NCBI GenBank assembly: GCA_003173995.1
Contig: PRDT01000022.1
Location: forward strand, 1-9,576
From: Candidatus Levyibacteriota bacterium
GTDB taxonomy: Bacteria; Patescibacteriota; Microgenomatia; Levybacterales; UBA12049
Direction of reading: 5' to 3'
Length of the DNA stretch: 9,576 nt
This document shows positions 1-5,291 of this stretch, piece by piece. Below the pieces are notes generated by a model. The model searched no databases, was not told the DNA's origin, and worked only from the letters and a program-made list of their open reading frames with translations. The translations under genes and the position numbers were made by a program. Positions within the stretch are counted from its first letter, which is position 1. Each line of letters starts with the position of its first letter.

Positions 1-808
1 ATCCACCGAGACTTCGTGTAGAAAAGCCCCATGATGTTTGCCAAACATAATCATTTTGCCCTTCTTTATTTTGGAATGATATGTTAAATGCTTTTGAAAA
101 ATTCTGTCCCAAATTATGTGACGTACATGCTTGGAGTGCTTTACCGTCTGGCATCAGTGCTTCAACTGTATAGGTAGCCTTTGCACCAGCAAATTTTTCT
201 GTTGCACTTTTGGTACCTGTGAGGACTGGCATTGCATAATAATCTTCATATGTCTTTCTGTACCATTCAAGTGCTTGCGTCTGCATCGCAACCGCATCTG
301 CTTCTGATGCGTGTGCTGTATGACCTTCCTGCCAGAGAAATTCACTTGTTCGAAGAAAAAGATACGTTCGCTTCTCCCATCTCACCACATTGTTCCACTG
401 ATTAATGACGACTGGTAAATCTCGCCAACTCTGAATCCATTTTGCATACATTTCATACATAATGGTTTCACTTGTTGGACGCACAACAACTGGCTCTTCT
501 AATTTTTCTCCTCCCCCAATAGTCACAACTGCAAGTTCTGGCGAAAAGCCTTCAACATGTTCTTTCTCTCTTTTGAGAAATGACATTGGAATAAAAAGTG
601 GAAAGTATGCATTTTGGACACCGCCTGCCTTAAACATGCCATCAAGCACTTTTTGTACACTTTCCCACAATGCATATCCATATGGACGAATCACCATTGT
701 CCCTTTCACTGGACCATAGTCTGCAAGCTGTGCTTTTTGCACAACATCGTTATACCACTCAGAAATATTTTCGCTCTTTTTTGTAATTTCTTTTTTCGTA
801 AAATTCAT
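1..808 (-). CDS. proS: Prolyl-tRNA synthetase, archaeal/eukaryotic type (N-terminal 269 residues, runs off the window)
   Basis: Class II aminoacyl-tRNA synthetase that activates proline with ATP and loads it on tRNA(Pro) in the cytoplasm. The reading frame is open from ATG at 808 to the window edge. Visible landmarks are RPTSE at residues 110-114, motif 2 and its continuation FLRTSEFLWQEGHTAH at 151-166, CTSHNLGQNF at 228-237, and the start of motif 3 (TSWGFSTR, 258-265). Motif 2 runs into motif 3 without the roughly 180-residue INS editing domain of ordinary bacterial ProRS, so this is the compact type found in archaea, eukaryotes and some bacteria. About 200 C-terminal residues should lie beyond the edge. 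It is the last visible gene of the T-box operon, 31 bp after the tRNA-editing gene. No good Shine-Dalgarno precedes the ATG, but an extended -10 box lies 6 bp upstream, so it may also be made from a leaderless transcript. Identity is firm. Confidence 0.97.
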   Translation of the reverse strand, partial: MNFTKKEITKKSENISEWYNDVVQKAQLADYGPVKGTMVIRPYGYALWESVQKVLDGMFKAGGVQNAYFPLFIPMSFLKREKEHVEGFSPELAVVTIGGGEKLEEPVVVRPTSETIMYEMYAKWIQSWRDLPVVINQWNNVVRWEKRTYLFLRTSEFLWQEGHTAHASEADAVAMQTQALEWYRKTYEDYYAMPVLTGTKSATEKFAGAKATYTVEALMPDGKALQACTSHNLGQNFSKAFNISFQNKEGQNDYVWQTSWGFSTRSLGG

Positions 809-814
809 AGTCTT

Positions 815-823
815 AGTATATCA
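815..823 (-). promoter_or_regulatory. Extended -10 promoter element just upstream of proS
   Basis: On the minus strand TGATATACT (TGn plus TATACT) ends 6 bases before the proS ATG. Transcription starting 6-7 bases after the -10 would begin at or next to the ATG, giving a leaderless mRNA. No clear -35 is present, which is usual for extended -10 promoters. If active, it gives proS a basal supply independent of the T-box. Inferred from sequence only. Confidence 0.45.
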
Positions 824-839
824 AAATCTTTCTGAAAAA

Positions 840-1319
840 TTATAACTCTAAATACGTAATAGTATTTCCAGTCCATGCAAGAAATTTTTTCAAATCTTCT
901 GTTGATATAACAAGAGTCGCTGTATTGATATTTGGATGATATCCCAATCTCTCATATTTTCGTAAACCTCTATCAACAATCACTTTCACTGATTTATCAG
1001 TATTATTGATAAGGCCAAATGGTGATACAGACCCAGGTGTAAGTCCGAGATACTGCATCATTCGCTCAGGAGATGCAAAACTTAATTTACTTTCACCCAA
1101 AACTAACGCGAGCTTTTTTAAATCAAGCCTTTTAGTACTTTCCATTACTACCAAATAATGAGTGTCTCCTTTTGCATTGCGAAGAAAAAGATTTTTACTC
1201 TTTCCTGCATCAATTCCCCTATCATACTTTGCTGCTTCCTCTACTGTATACACCGCAGGATGCTCAAATTTCTCAAAAGAAATCTCCAATTGTTGTAATA
1301 TTTGATATATATCTGCCAT
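840..1319 (-). CDS. prdX: Ala-tRNA(Pro) deacylase, PrdX/ProXp-ala type (YbaK/INS superfamily)
   Basis: A 159-residue free-standing editing protein predicted to hydrolyse alanine wrongly attached to tRNA(Pro). Family marks include EHPAVYTVEEA at 19-29, the KN pair of KNLFLRN at 42-48 (the family's functional lysine and asparagine), the GxxxP loop within TPGSVSPFG at 94-102, and HPNINTATLVIS at 128-139 carrying the conserved histidine. Length and motif order fit PrdX/ProXp-ala better than YbaK, which acts on Cys-tRNA(Pro). That assignment is from family patterns, not tested activity. The ATG follows the arginase stop after one base, so translation is probably coupled; no strong ribosome binding site is visible. 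It sits directly before a ProRS that lacks its own INS editing domain, so it likely supplies that missing proofreading in trans. Confidence 0.92.
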   Translation of the reverse strand: MADIYQILQQLEISFEKFEHPAVYTVEEAAKYDRGIDAGKSKNLFLRNAKGDTHYLVVMESTKRLDLKKLALVLGESKLSFASPERMMQYLGLTPGSVSPFGLINNTDKSVKVIVDRGLRKYERLGYHPNINTATLVISTEDLKKFLAWTGNTITYLEL

Positions 1320-1320
1320 A

Positions 1321-2256
1321 TTATTTGATTTTATTTTTTTCTAAATAATTTGTATACCAACTGTAATTATGGCCAAAAAATTTAGCTAGTAATTCTATCC
1401 CTAATTCTGCTGTTTGCCCATCAATATCTTGTAAGGGATTATATTCAACAACATCAACACCAATAACAGTACACTTTTCACCAATATACTGTGCAATAGT
1501 TGTTATTTCTCTATAACTTAGCCCTGCTTTATTAGGCATTCCTGCACCAGGAGCATACACACTATCAATCACATCCAAATCAAGGCTTATCCATAGATAT
1601 TTCACTTGTGATTGCAATGTATCAATGAGACCAAATAAAGGACCAAGTCCATAAGACAGGACATCAAATATACGATATGTTACAAGGTTTTCTTTTTTTA
1701 TAAGTTGTACCTCTGCTTCATCCAAGTCATTTCCTCCTATATGCAACAAATTTTGCTTAGCAATTTTTGTTGTATTATCATAAATTCCAGTTAATTTTTT
1801 ATTACCAAATCCCATTAAAGACGCTAAATGCATGCCATGAATATTCCCTGTTGTCGTTGTTTTATCAGTATTCATATCACCATGTGCATCAAAATAGATA
1901 AGGCCAATATCGCCTTTGACTGCCACTGATGCTCCTGATATAGCACCAAGACTTATTGAATGATCTCCTCCCAAAACAATCATCTTGTTACCCTTTATTA
2001 TGTGCTGTTTTACTTTCTTTGCACTTTCCTCAGATACTCGAAGGATTTCGTCTAAATATTTCATCTTTGGATCACCAATTGCGAGTGAATCCCTGGCTTT
2101 GCAAGGAATATCTCCTATATCTTCAATTACCATATCTGCACTCATGAGTTTTTTCACTATATCCTGATATCGAAATGCACTCGCCCCCATATCAACCCCA
2201 AGGTTTTTAGCACCCAAATCAAGAGGAATCCCAAGTAGTGAAATAGTGTTTTTCAT
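1321..2256 (-). CDS. rocF: Arginase (ureohydrolase family, Mn-dependent)
   Basis: Predicted to hydrolyse L-arginine to L-ornithine and urea. The 311 residues match the usual ~300 of arginases. The binuclear manganese ligands are all present: GGDHS at 96-100 (His99), DAHGD at 123-127 (Asp123, His125, Asp127) and SLDLD at 224-228 (Asp226, Asp228). TGNIHGM at 136-142 corresponds to the arginase substrate loop with its catalytic histidine (His140), and DVVEYNP at 268-274 supplies the substrate-binding Glu271. These favour arginase over agmatinase or formimidoylglutamase, though substrate is inferred. The ATG at 2256 overlaps the ocd stop by 4 bases (ATGA) and has an AAAGGA ribosome binding site 6 bases upstream. 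Its product ornithine is the substrate of the preceding gene, so the pair forms an arginine-to-proline route. Confidence 0.93.
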   Translation of the reverse strand: MKNTISLLGIPLDLGAKNLGVDMGASAFRYQDIVKKLMSADMVIEDIGDIPCKARDSLAIGDPKMKYLDEILRVSEESAKKVKQHIIKGNKMIVLGGDHSISLGAISGASVAVKGDIGLIYFDAHGDMNTDKTTTTGNIHGMHLASLMGFGNKKLTGIYDNTTKIAKQNLLHIGGNDLDEAEVQLIKKENLVTYRIFDVLSYGLGPLFGLIDTLQSQVKYLWISLDLDVIDSVYAPGAGMPNKAGLSYREITTIAQYIGEKCTVIGVDVVEYNPLQDIDGQTAELGIELLAKFFGHNYSWYTNYLEKNKIK

Positions 2257-3287
2257 TTTATATCCTTTCTCACAATTGACATCAAATTTTTTGGATCTCT
2301 CATAGAGGGAATCAAATTACGATCTTCTCCGATATGATATTTTTCAGATAATTCATAAGTTAGTCGAAGGACAGAATAATCTTCAAGTCCAATACCCACC
2401 GAATCAAATAATGTTATTTCATTTTCATTTGCTCTTCCTTTTTTCTTTCCATTCACTAATTCATGCATTTCTGCATACACTAATTTTCGTGCTACTTTTT
2501 CGCTAAATTTCTGGATTTCTCCCTCAATAAATGACTGATCAAAATATTCAACGACTACTCGACTTCTTGGTAAAATACTTTTTTCAAGTTCTGTTTTATT
2601 AATCGTATCTCCACCAAGTGCATTTATATGGACCCCTTCCTTCACCCAAGCATTTTTAATAACATGCACATTTGCTTTACAAGCGGTAACAACGGTAATT
2701 ATATCTGCTCCTTTTACTGCCTCTTCAGCGCTCTTACATCGAACCAACTGTACTTTCATTCCTTTCATATTTTTTTCAAATTTATCCATTGCCTTTTTAT
2801 CAATATCAAAATACCTCACTTCAGTTATTTTTCGAACAAGTTGTAAGCCTTTTATTTGAAATTCACTCTGTGCTCCAGTCCCAATAATTGCAACGACTTT
2901 CGCATTTTTACGTGCCATCAAATCTGTTGCCAAAGCAGATGTCGCAGCTGTACGAAGAGCTGTTAAAATAGTCATCTCACTAAACATGAGTGGATAGCCG
3001 TTATCAATGCGAGATAACTGTCCTGTTGCAACAACAGTCATTTTCCCGGTCAGTGGATTCTTAGGATGACAATTAACATATTTAAATGTGTAATATTTGT
3101 CATTGTCACAAATAGGCATCAACTCCAAAACTCCACCTGGGACATGCATGGCAGGTCGAGGCATTTTGGTAAATGAGTCCCACCGACCAAAATCCCTTTT
3201 TAAGGCCTTCATCAAATCCTTTATATAGTTATCCAATCCATATTGTTGGATAAGTTGTGCTACTGATTCTATCGTTATAATTTTCAT
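2253..3287 (-). CDS. ocd: Ornithine cyclodeaminase
   Basis: Converts L-ornithine directly to L-proline and ammonia using NAD+ that is reduced and re-oxidised within one cycle; ornithine cyclodeaminase/mu-crystallin family. The 344 residues match the usual ~350. Visible are FKYVN at 68-72 with active-site Lys69, the conserved ALRTAATS at 110-117, the NAD-binding IGTGAQSEF at 135-143, YFDID at 159-163 ending the second Rossmann strand, and NALGGD at 222-227 with catalytic Asp227. FIEGEIQ and FDSVGIGLEDY are further family blocks shared with Pseudomonas putida OCD, which supports OCD over alanine dehydrogenase or other relatives. I chose ATG 3287, with GGAG 8 bases upstream, over an in-frame TTG at 3323, because the latter lies inside the leader terminator hairpin. 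It is the first gene after the T-box and its stop overlaps the arginase start. Confidence 0.95.
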   Translation of the reverse strand: MKIITIESVAQLIQQYGLDNYIKDLMKALKRDFGRWDSFTKMPRPAMHVPGGVLELMPICDNDKYYTFKYVNCHPKNPLTGKMTVVATGQLSRIDNGYPLMFSEMTILTALRTAATSALATDLMARKNAKVVAIIGTGAQSEFQIKGLQLVRKITEVRYFDIDKKAMDKFEKNMKGMKVQLVRCKSAEEAVKGADIITVVTACKANVHVIKNAWVKEGVHINALGGDTINKTELEKSILPRSRVVVEYFDQSFIEGEIQKFSEKVARKLVYAEMHELVNGKKKGRANENEITLFDSVGIGLEDYSVLRLTYELSEKYHIGEDRNLIPSMRDPKNLMSIVRKDIK

Positions 3288-3302
3288 ATGTTTTTCTCCA
3301 CT

Positions 3303-3357
3303 AAAAAACCTCGTCACTGCCAACCAAAGAGTAATTCTTTGATTAACAAGGACGAGG
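3303..3357 (-). terminator. Regulated intrinsic terminator of the T-box leader
   Basis: CCUCGUC (3357-3351) pairs with GACGAGG (3315-3309). After one mismatch, UUGUUAAUCAAAGA (3349-3336) pairs, with several G-U pairs, with UCUUUGGUUGGCAG (3330-3317) around a 5-base loop. Six U residues follow (3308-3303). The stem of about 21 pairs is unusually long. When tRNA is charged this hairpin should stop transcription 15 bases before the ocd start codon. Confidence 0.93.
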
Positions 3358-3379
3358 CTTTGCTCGTGGTACCACCTTG
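3347..3379 (-). promoter_or_regulatory. T-box antiterminator
   Basis: On the minus strand CAAGG (3379-3375) pairs with CCUUG (3351-3347), and ACGAG (3367-3363) pairs with CUCGU (3356-3352) around the loop CAAAGC. The 7-base bulge UGGUACC (3374-3368) is the textbook T-box bulge whose UGGN pairs with the free 3' end NCCA of uncharged tRNA. Its 3' strand is the same CUCGUC that forms the 5' base of the terminator, so the two structures are mutually exclusive. Confidence 0.95.
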
Positions 3380-3408
3380 CTTATACTCATTCATGCTCTT
3401 CTTTTTAC

Positions 3409-3421
3409 TCAAACAAAGAGT
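3409..3421 (-). repeat. Upstream copy of a short leader repeat able to pair with the terminator 5' arm
   Basis: ACTCTTTGTTTGA here resembles ACTCTTTGGTTGG at 3332-3320, the 3' arm of the terminator; the first 8 bases are identical. The upstream copy can form 10 of 11 pairs (one G-U, one U-U mismatch) with the terminator 5' arm at 3346-3336. It could therefore act as a second antiterminating strand, competing with both the terminator and the base of Stem I. This is a pairing seen by eye; function is inferred. Confidence 0.6.
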
Positions 3422-3502
3422 GCGGTCTTTTACGGTTTCGCCTCCGTGCTATCTTTCGTAGCCTGCTCCAGGGTAGGAAATCCCTTTCAACGCATTGAGT
3501 AA

Positions 3503-3531
3503 AGTATATACAGATCCTTTCATCTTGTCAA
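3503..3531 (-). promoter_or_regulatory. Sigma70-type promoter of the T-box/proline operon
   Basis: On the minus strand a perfect -35 TTGACA (3531-3526) and -10 TATACT (3508-3503) are separated by 17 bp. The expected start is near 3497-3495, just before the leader's structured part. It is the best promoter in the window, so constitutive strong initiation with control left to the T-box is likely. It faces away from the promoter at 3551-3579. Confidence 0.88.
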
Positions 3532-3550
3532 GTAATGTAAGATCCTATAA

Positions 3551-3579
3551 TTGTGTCCTCTAAGATAGTGTGTTATACT
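3551..3579 (+). promoter_or_regulatory. Promoter of the 340-residue orphan gene, probably leaderless
   Basis: TTGTGT (3551-3556), 17 bp, then TATACT (3574-3579) preceded by TG in extended -10 position. Only 9 bases separate the -10 from ATG 3589, so the transcript should start at or within a few bases of the start codon, leaving no room for a ribosome binding site. It diverges from the T-box promoter; the two -35 boxes are 19 bp apart. Confidence 0.7.
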
Positions 3580-3588
3580 TTTTATCTT

Positions 3589-4611
3589 ATGAGTTATCAA
3601 GATCGTAGTGGCAAATCAAACGGCCCTGTTCCATCAGAAATTTCTCCACAGCAAAGAGAATTTTTATTGAGTTCTCATCGTACTTTAGTACATGATGCAC
3701 TTATTCGAACAACAGATATCCAATATGATAGTAACAACAATATTTTTCGGTTGGTGGCAGCAGATGGACAGCCTCTTCTTGGTCTTTCAGTTCGTCCCCT
3801 TCAGACAAGGGATGGATTTGATGCAACACTTTCATTTGTTGGAGGAGGCGGTCAAGAGAGACAACGATCATACTCACTAAAATACCGTCGCAATCCTATG
3901 GACCCCACAAGCCCAGCCTATATTCAGGAAGCTCTCCGTATTGAAGGCACTGCCGAAAACGGACCATATATAGATGCCCGAGTTTTGCCACAAAGAGCAG
4001 TAGACTTCTCTGCATCACAGAGACAAACACTTGCCACCTCAGAAGTACTTGCAGCACGACTAGCACAAATTTTGGCATCAGCTCCTCCAGAAAGTCAAAG
4101 AAGAATGCCTACTACCCGAGCAACATTACGCCAGCTTGAAGACGCTTACTCGACTATTCAATATGCAAGAGATGCACTTACACTTGGTTATCCCCCTTCT
4201 CAAGCAGAGATTCCTTATATGCTCCCTCGTGCTGGGGTGCCATTAGTTCTCCATGCCCATCAAAAGGGAAATGAAACACATAATTTAATTGGATTTGATC
4301 AGCATCAAGGAATTTTCATTTCTGATCCACCAAGAGCAGGGACCATTATTATCTCCCCCGATGGAGCAATAGCAACTGAGGGTTATTTCCAACTACCGCA
4401 AAATGATCCTGGGTTTGATCCTCGCCGTCATTTTGGTGTTCCACCCGAAACCTATGCTGTTATCCAAAGTCATGTATTATTTGATGAAGTAACAAGAAGA
4501 GCGCGTTCACTTATAGCTCCTGATGGACGAGTAACAGATCCAGCAACACTCGGAATATACGAACGAATGTCAGGGATACTCCTTCGAGCAGGAGTAAGAA
4601 ACACTCACTAA
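3589..4611 (+). CDS. Hypothetical protein, 340 residues, no family recognised
   Basis: I do not recognise this protein. It has no signal peptide, no hydrophobic segment long enough to span a membrane, and no cysteine after the chosen start, so a soluble cytoplasmic protein is likely. It is rich in Arg, Pro and Gln. Residues about 45-110 look like alternating beta strands (a GFDATLSFVGGGGQERQ turn near 78-94). A helical stretch follows at about 130-205, and 225-275 is again strand-like (LIGFDQHQGIFISDPP, then TIIISPDGAIATEGYFQL). The start at 3589 is preferred over an in-frame GTG at 3553 because a good promoter lies between them. There is no Shine-Dalgarno, consistent with a leaderless mRNA. 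Its codon use and AT content look like those of the neighbours, so recent transfer is not indicated. Its last 4 bases overlap the opposing 78-residue gene. Confidence 0.82.
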   Translation: MSYQDRSGKSNGPVPSEISPQQREFLLSSHRTLVHDALIRTTDIQYDSNNNIFRLVAADGQPLLGLSVRPLQTRDGFDATLSFVGGGGQERQRSYSLKYRRNPMDPTSPAYIQEALRIEGTAENGPYIDARVLPQRAVDFSASQRQTLATSEVLAARLAQILASAPPESQRRMPTTRATLRQLEDAYSTIQYARDALTLGYPPSQAEIPYMLPRAGVPLVLHAHQKGNETHNLIGFDQHQGIFISDPPRAGTIIISPDGAIATEGYFQLPQNDPGFDPRRHFGVPPETYAVIQSHVLFDEVTRRARSLIAPDGRVTDPATLGIYERMSGILLRAGVRNTH

Positions 4612-4844
4612 CTTCTCCCAGCTATTTTGATCATTGAGATGAGACCTGGATACCTTCGTAATAGTCTCCGTCCATACAATGAATATCTATCAACAAGTGC
4701 ACCAATAACGACACGATGTGCTGTTGGACAATGACTAGCTGCCTCAAATAGATTTCTGGTAATTTCCCTTCTTGTCTGTCTCACAAGTGGAGTATCACCT
4801 TGTGAGTGACAAAGATTCCATTCTCTTAATCGTTCCCCAGCCAT
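4608..4844 (-). CDS. Small Arg-rich hypothetical protein, 78 residues
   Basis: No family recognised. The 78 residues are strongly basic, with arginines spread through the length (for example RLREW near the start, VRQTRREITR at about 21-30 and GRRLLRRYPG at 58-67). It has two cysteines (12 and 39) and looks mostly helical. A nucleic-acid or ribosome contact is possible but is only a guess from charge. It converges on the 340-residue gene, the two stops overlapping by 4 bases. No ribosome binding site precedes ATG 4844. A weak -10-like TACGCT lies 7 bases upstream, the same close spacing seen at other starts here. It is kept because it fills an otherwise empty stretch and ends exactly at its neighbour; it could still be a chance frame. 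Confidence 0.5.
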   Translation of the reverse strand: MAGERLREWNLCHSQGDTPLVRQTRREITRNLFEAASHCPTAHRVVIGALVDRYSLYGRRLLRRYPGLISMIKIAGRS

Positions 4845-4929
4845 ACATGCTAGCGTATCTTGAAAAAGGTAGAAGCTTTAACAGGTCTCTAAGAGAGTAT
4901 CAGCGTTGGTTAAGAACGATGTAAGAAAA

Positions 4930-4959
4930 TTCACAAAAAGTATAAGAGCCTCTTACAAT
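4930..4959 (+). promoter_or_regulatory. Possible promoter of the 104-residue orphan gene
   Basis: TTCACA (4930-4935), 18 bp, then TACAAT (4954-4959). The predicted start near 4966 leaves a leader of only about 10 bases before ATG 4977. The match is fair, not strong. It lies in the 132-bp divergent gap 4845-4976, which also holds a short inverted repeat CTCTAAGAGAG (4886-4896) of unknown meaning. Confidence 0.42.
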
Positions 4960-4976
4960 ACTTTGTGTAAATTCTT

Positions 4977-5291
4977 ATGTTGGGAAGATATGCTGGCTCT
5001 ATGGCTCAAGAATCCGAATCAGAATTATTTAATTCAACAACCTACCACAGTCCTATTTCCTATGAGCAAGCATATGGTATTCTCAACCGACATATGGGTA
5101 CTTCAACAAAATTACTTCTCACTGTTGTAAGGCATGATACAGAAGAAATAGCACATGAAAGTATCTATGATCTTTCTACCGAGTGGACACGCAAACATCA
5201 AGAGCAAATTGCTTTTTGGATGAGAAGAGTAACCAGAGTGAGAGTAATGGAACAAATGCCCGCTAGTAGAGACAGAAAAGGAGCAGCGTAG
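4977..5291 (+). CDS. Small hypothetical protein, 104 residues
   Basis: No family recognised. A polar N-terminus rich in Ser and Glu (about 1-27) precedes what looks like a helical body with TKLLLTVVRHDTEEIAHE at about 43-60 and TRKHQEQIAFWMRRVTRVRV at 71-90, then a charged tail. There are no membrane segments or cysteines. The start is uncertain: ATG 4977 has only a short leader from the proposed promoter, while ATG 5001 (codon 9) has GGGAAG 13 bases upstream, rather far. The stop at 5291 abuts the gnd stop at 5292 with no intervening base, so the two convergent genes share no terminator space. It probably belongs with the two preceding orphan genes as a lineage-specific island. Confidence 0.6.
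   Translation: MLGRYAGSMAQESESELFNSTTYHSPISYEQAYGILNRHMGTSTKLLLTVVRHDTEEIAHESIYDLSTEWTRKHQEQIAFWMRRVTRVRVMEQMPASRDRKGAA

Larger units (their letters stand above)
3303..3497 (-). ncRNA. T-box riboswitch leader of the proline operon
   Basis: A tRNA-sensing leader at the 5' end of the ocd-arginase-prdX-proS mRNA. The diagnostic T-box sequence AGGTGGTACCACGA is at 3377-3364. It sits in a canonical antiterminator that competes with a long terminator (separate entries). Stem I appears closed by a base helix of up to 8 bp (from about 3502-3495 with 3412-3405, depending on the exact start site) and a UGCG/CGCA helix (3494-3491 with 3424-3421). Its tip is a GAAA tetraloop hairpin (about 3462-3448). 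The UGGU of the bulge would pair with a tRNA ending A73-CCA. The specifier codon is not resolved. Proline codon CCG occurs twice on the 3' arm of Stem I (3435-3433 and 3425-3423) and is the natural candidate given the downstream genes. Class is certain, tRNA(Pro) specificity is inferred. Confidence 0.94.

Noticed and set aside
462..835. Plus-strand frames of 85 and 73 codons opposite proS
   Set aside because: They lie fully antisense to a clearly conserved synthetase sequence and show no family features.
3288..3323. In-frame upstream start (TTG at 3323) adding 12 residues to ocd
   Set aside because: It lies inside the T-box terminator 3' arm and U-run. ATG 3287 has a GGAG site at proper distance and begins where the family's N-terminus is expected.
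3303..3531. Reading the T-box as evidence that the organism is a Firmicute
   Set aside because: T-boxes also occur elsewhere. Compact ProRS, probable leaderless starts and orphan genes fit a reduced lineage at least as well, so taxonomy is left open.
3553..3588. GTG at 3553 as start of the 340-residue gene
   Set aside because: The 12 extra codons would contain the -10 box TATACT at 3574-3579; a transcript from that promoter begins after them.
4886..4896. CTCTAAGAGAG inverted repeat as an operator
   Set aside because: Four-base arms with a 3-base loop are expected by chance, and there is no second copy or regulator nearby.
4906..5130. 74-codon plus-strand frame overlapping the 104-residue gene
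   Set aside because: It crosses the proposed promoter and ends inside the longer frame. Its composition is less protein-like; the 104-residue frame ends exactly at the gnd stop.
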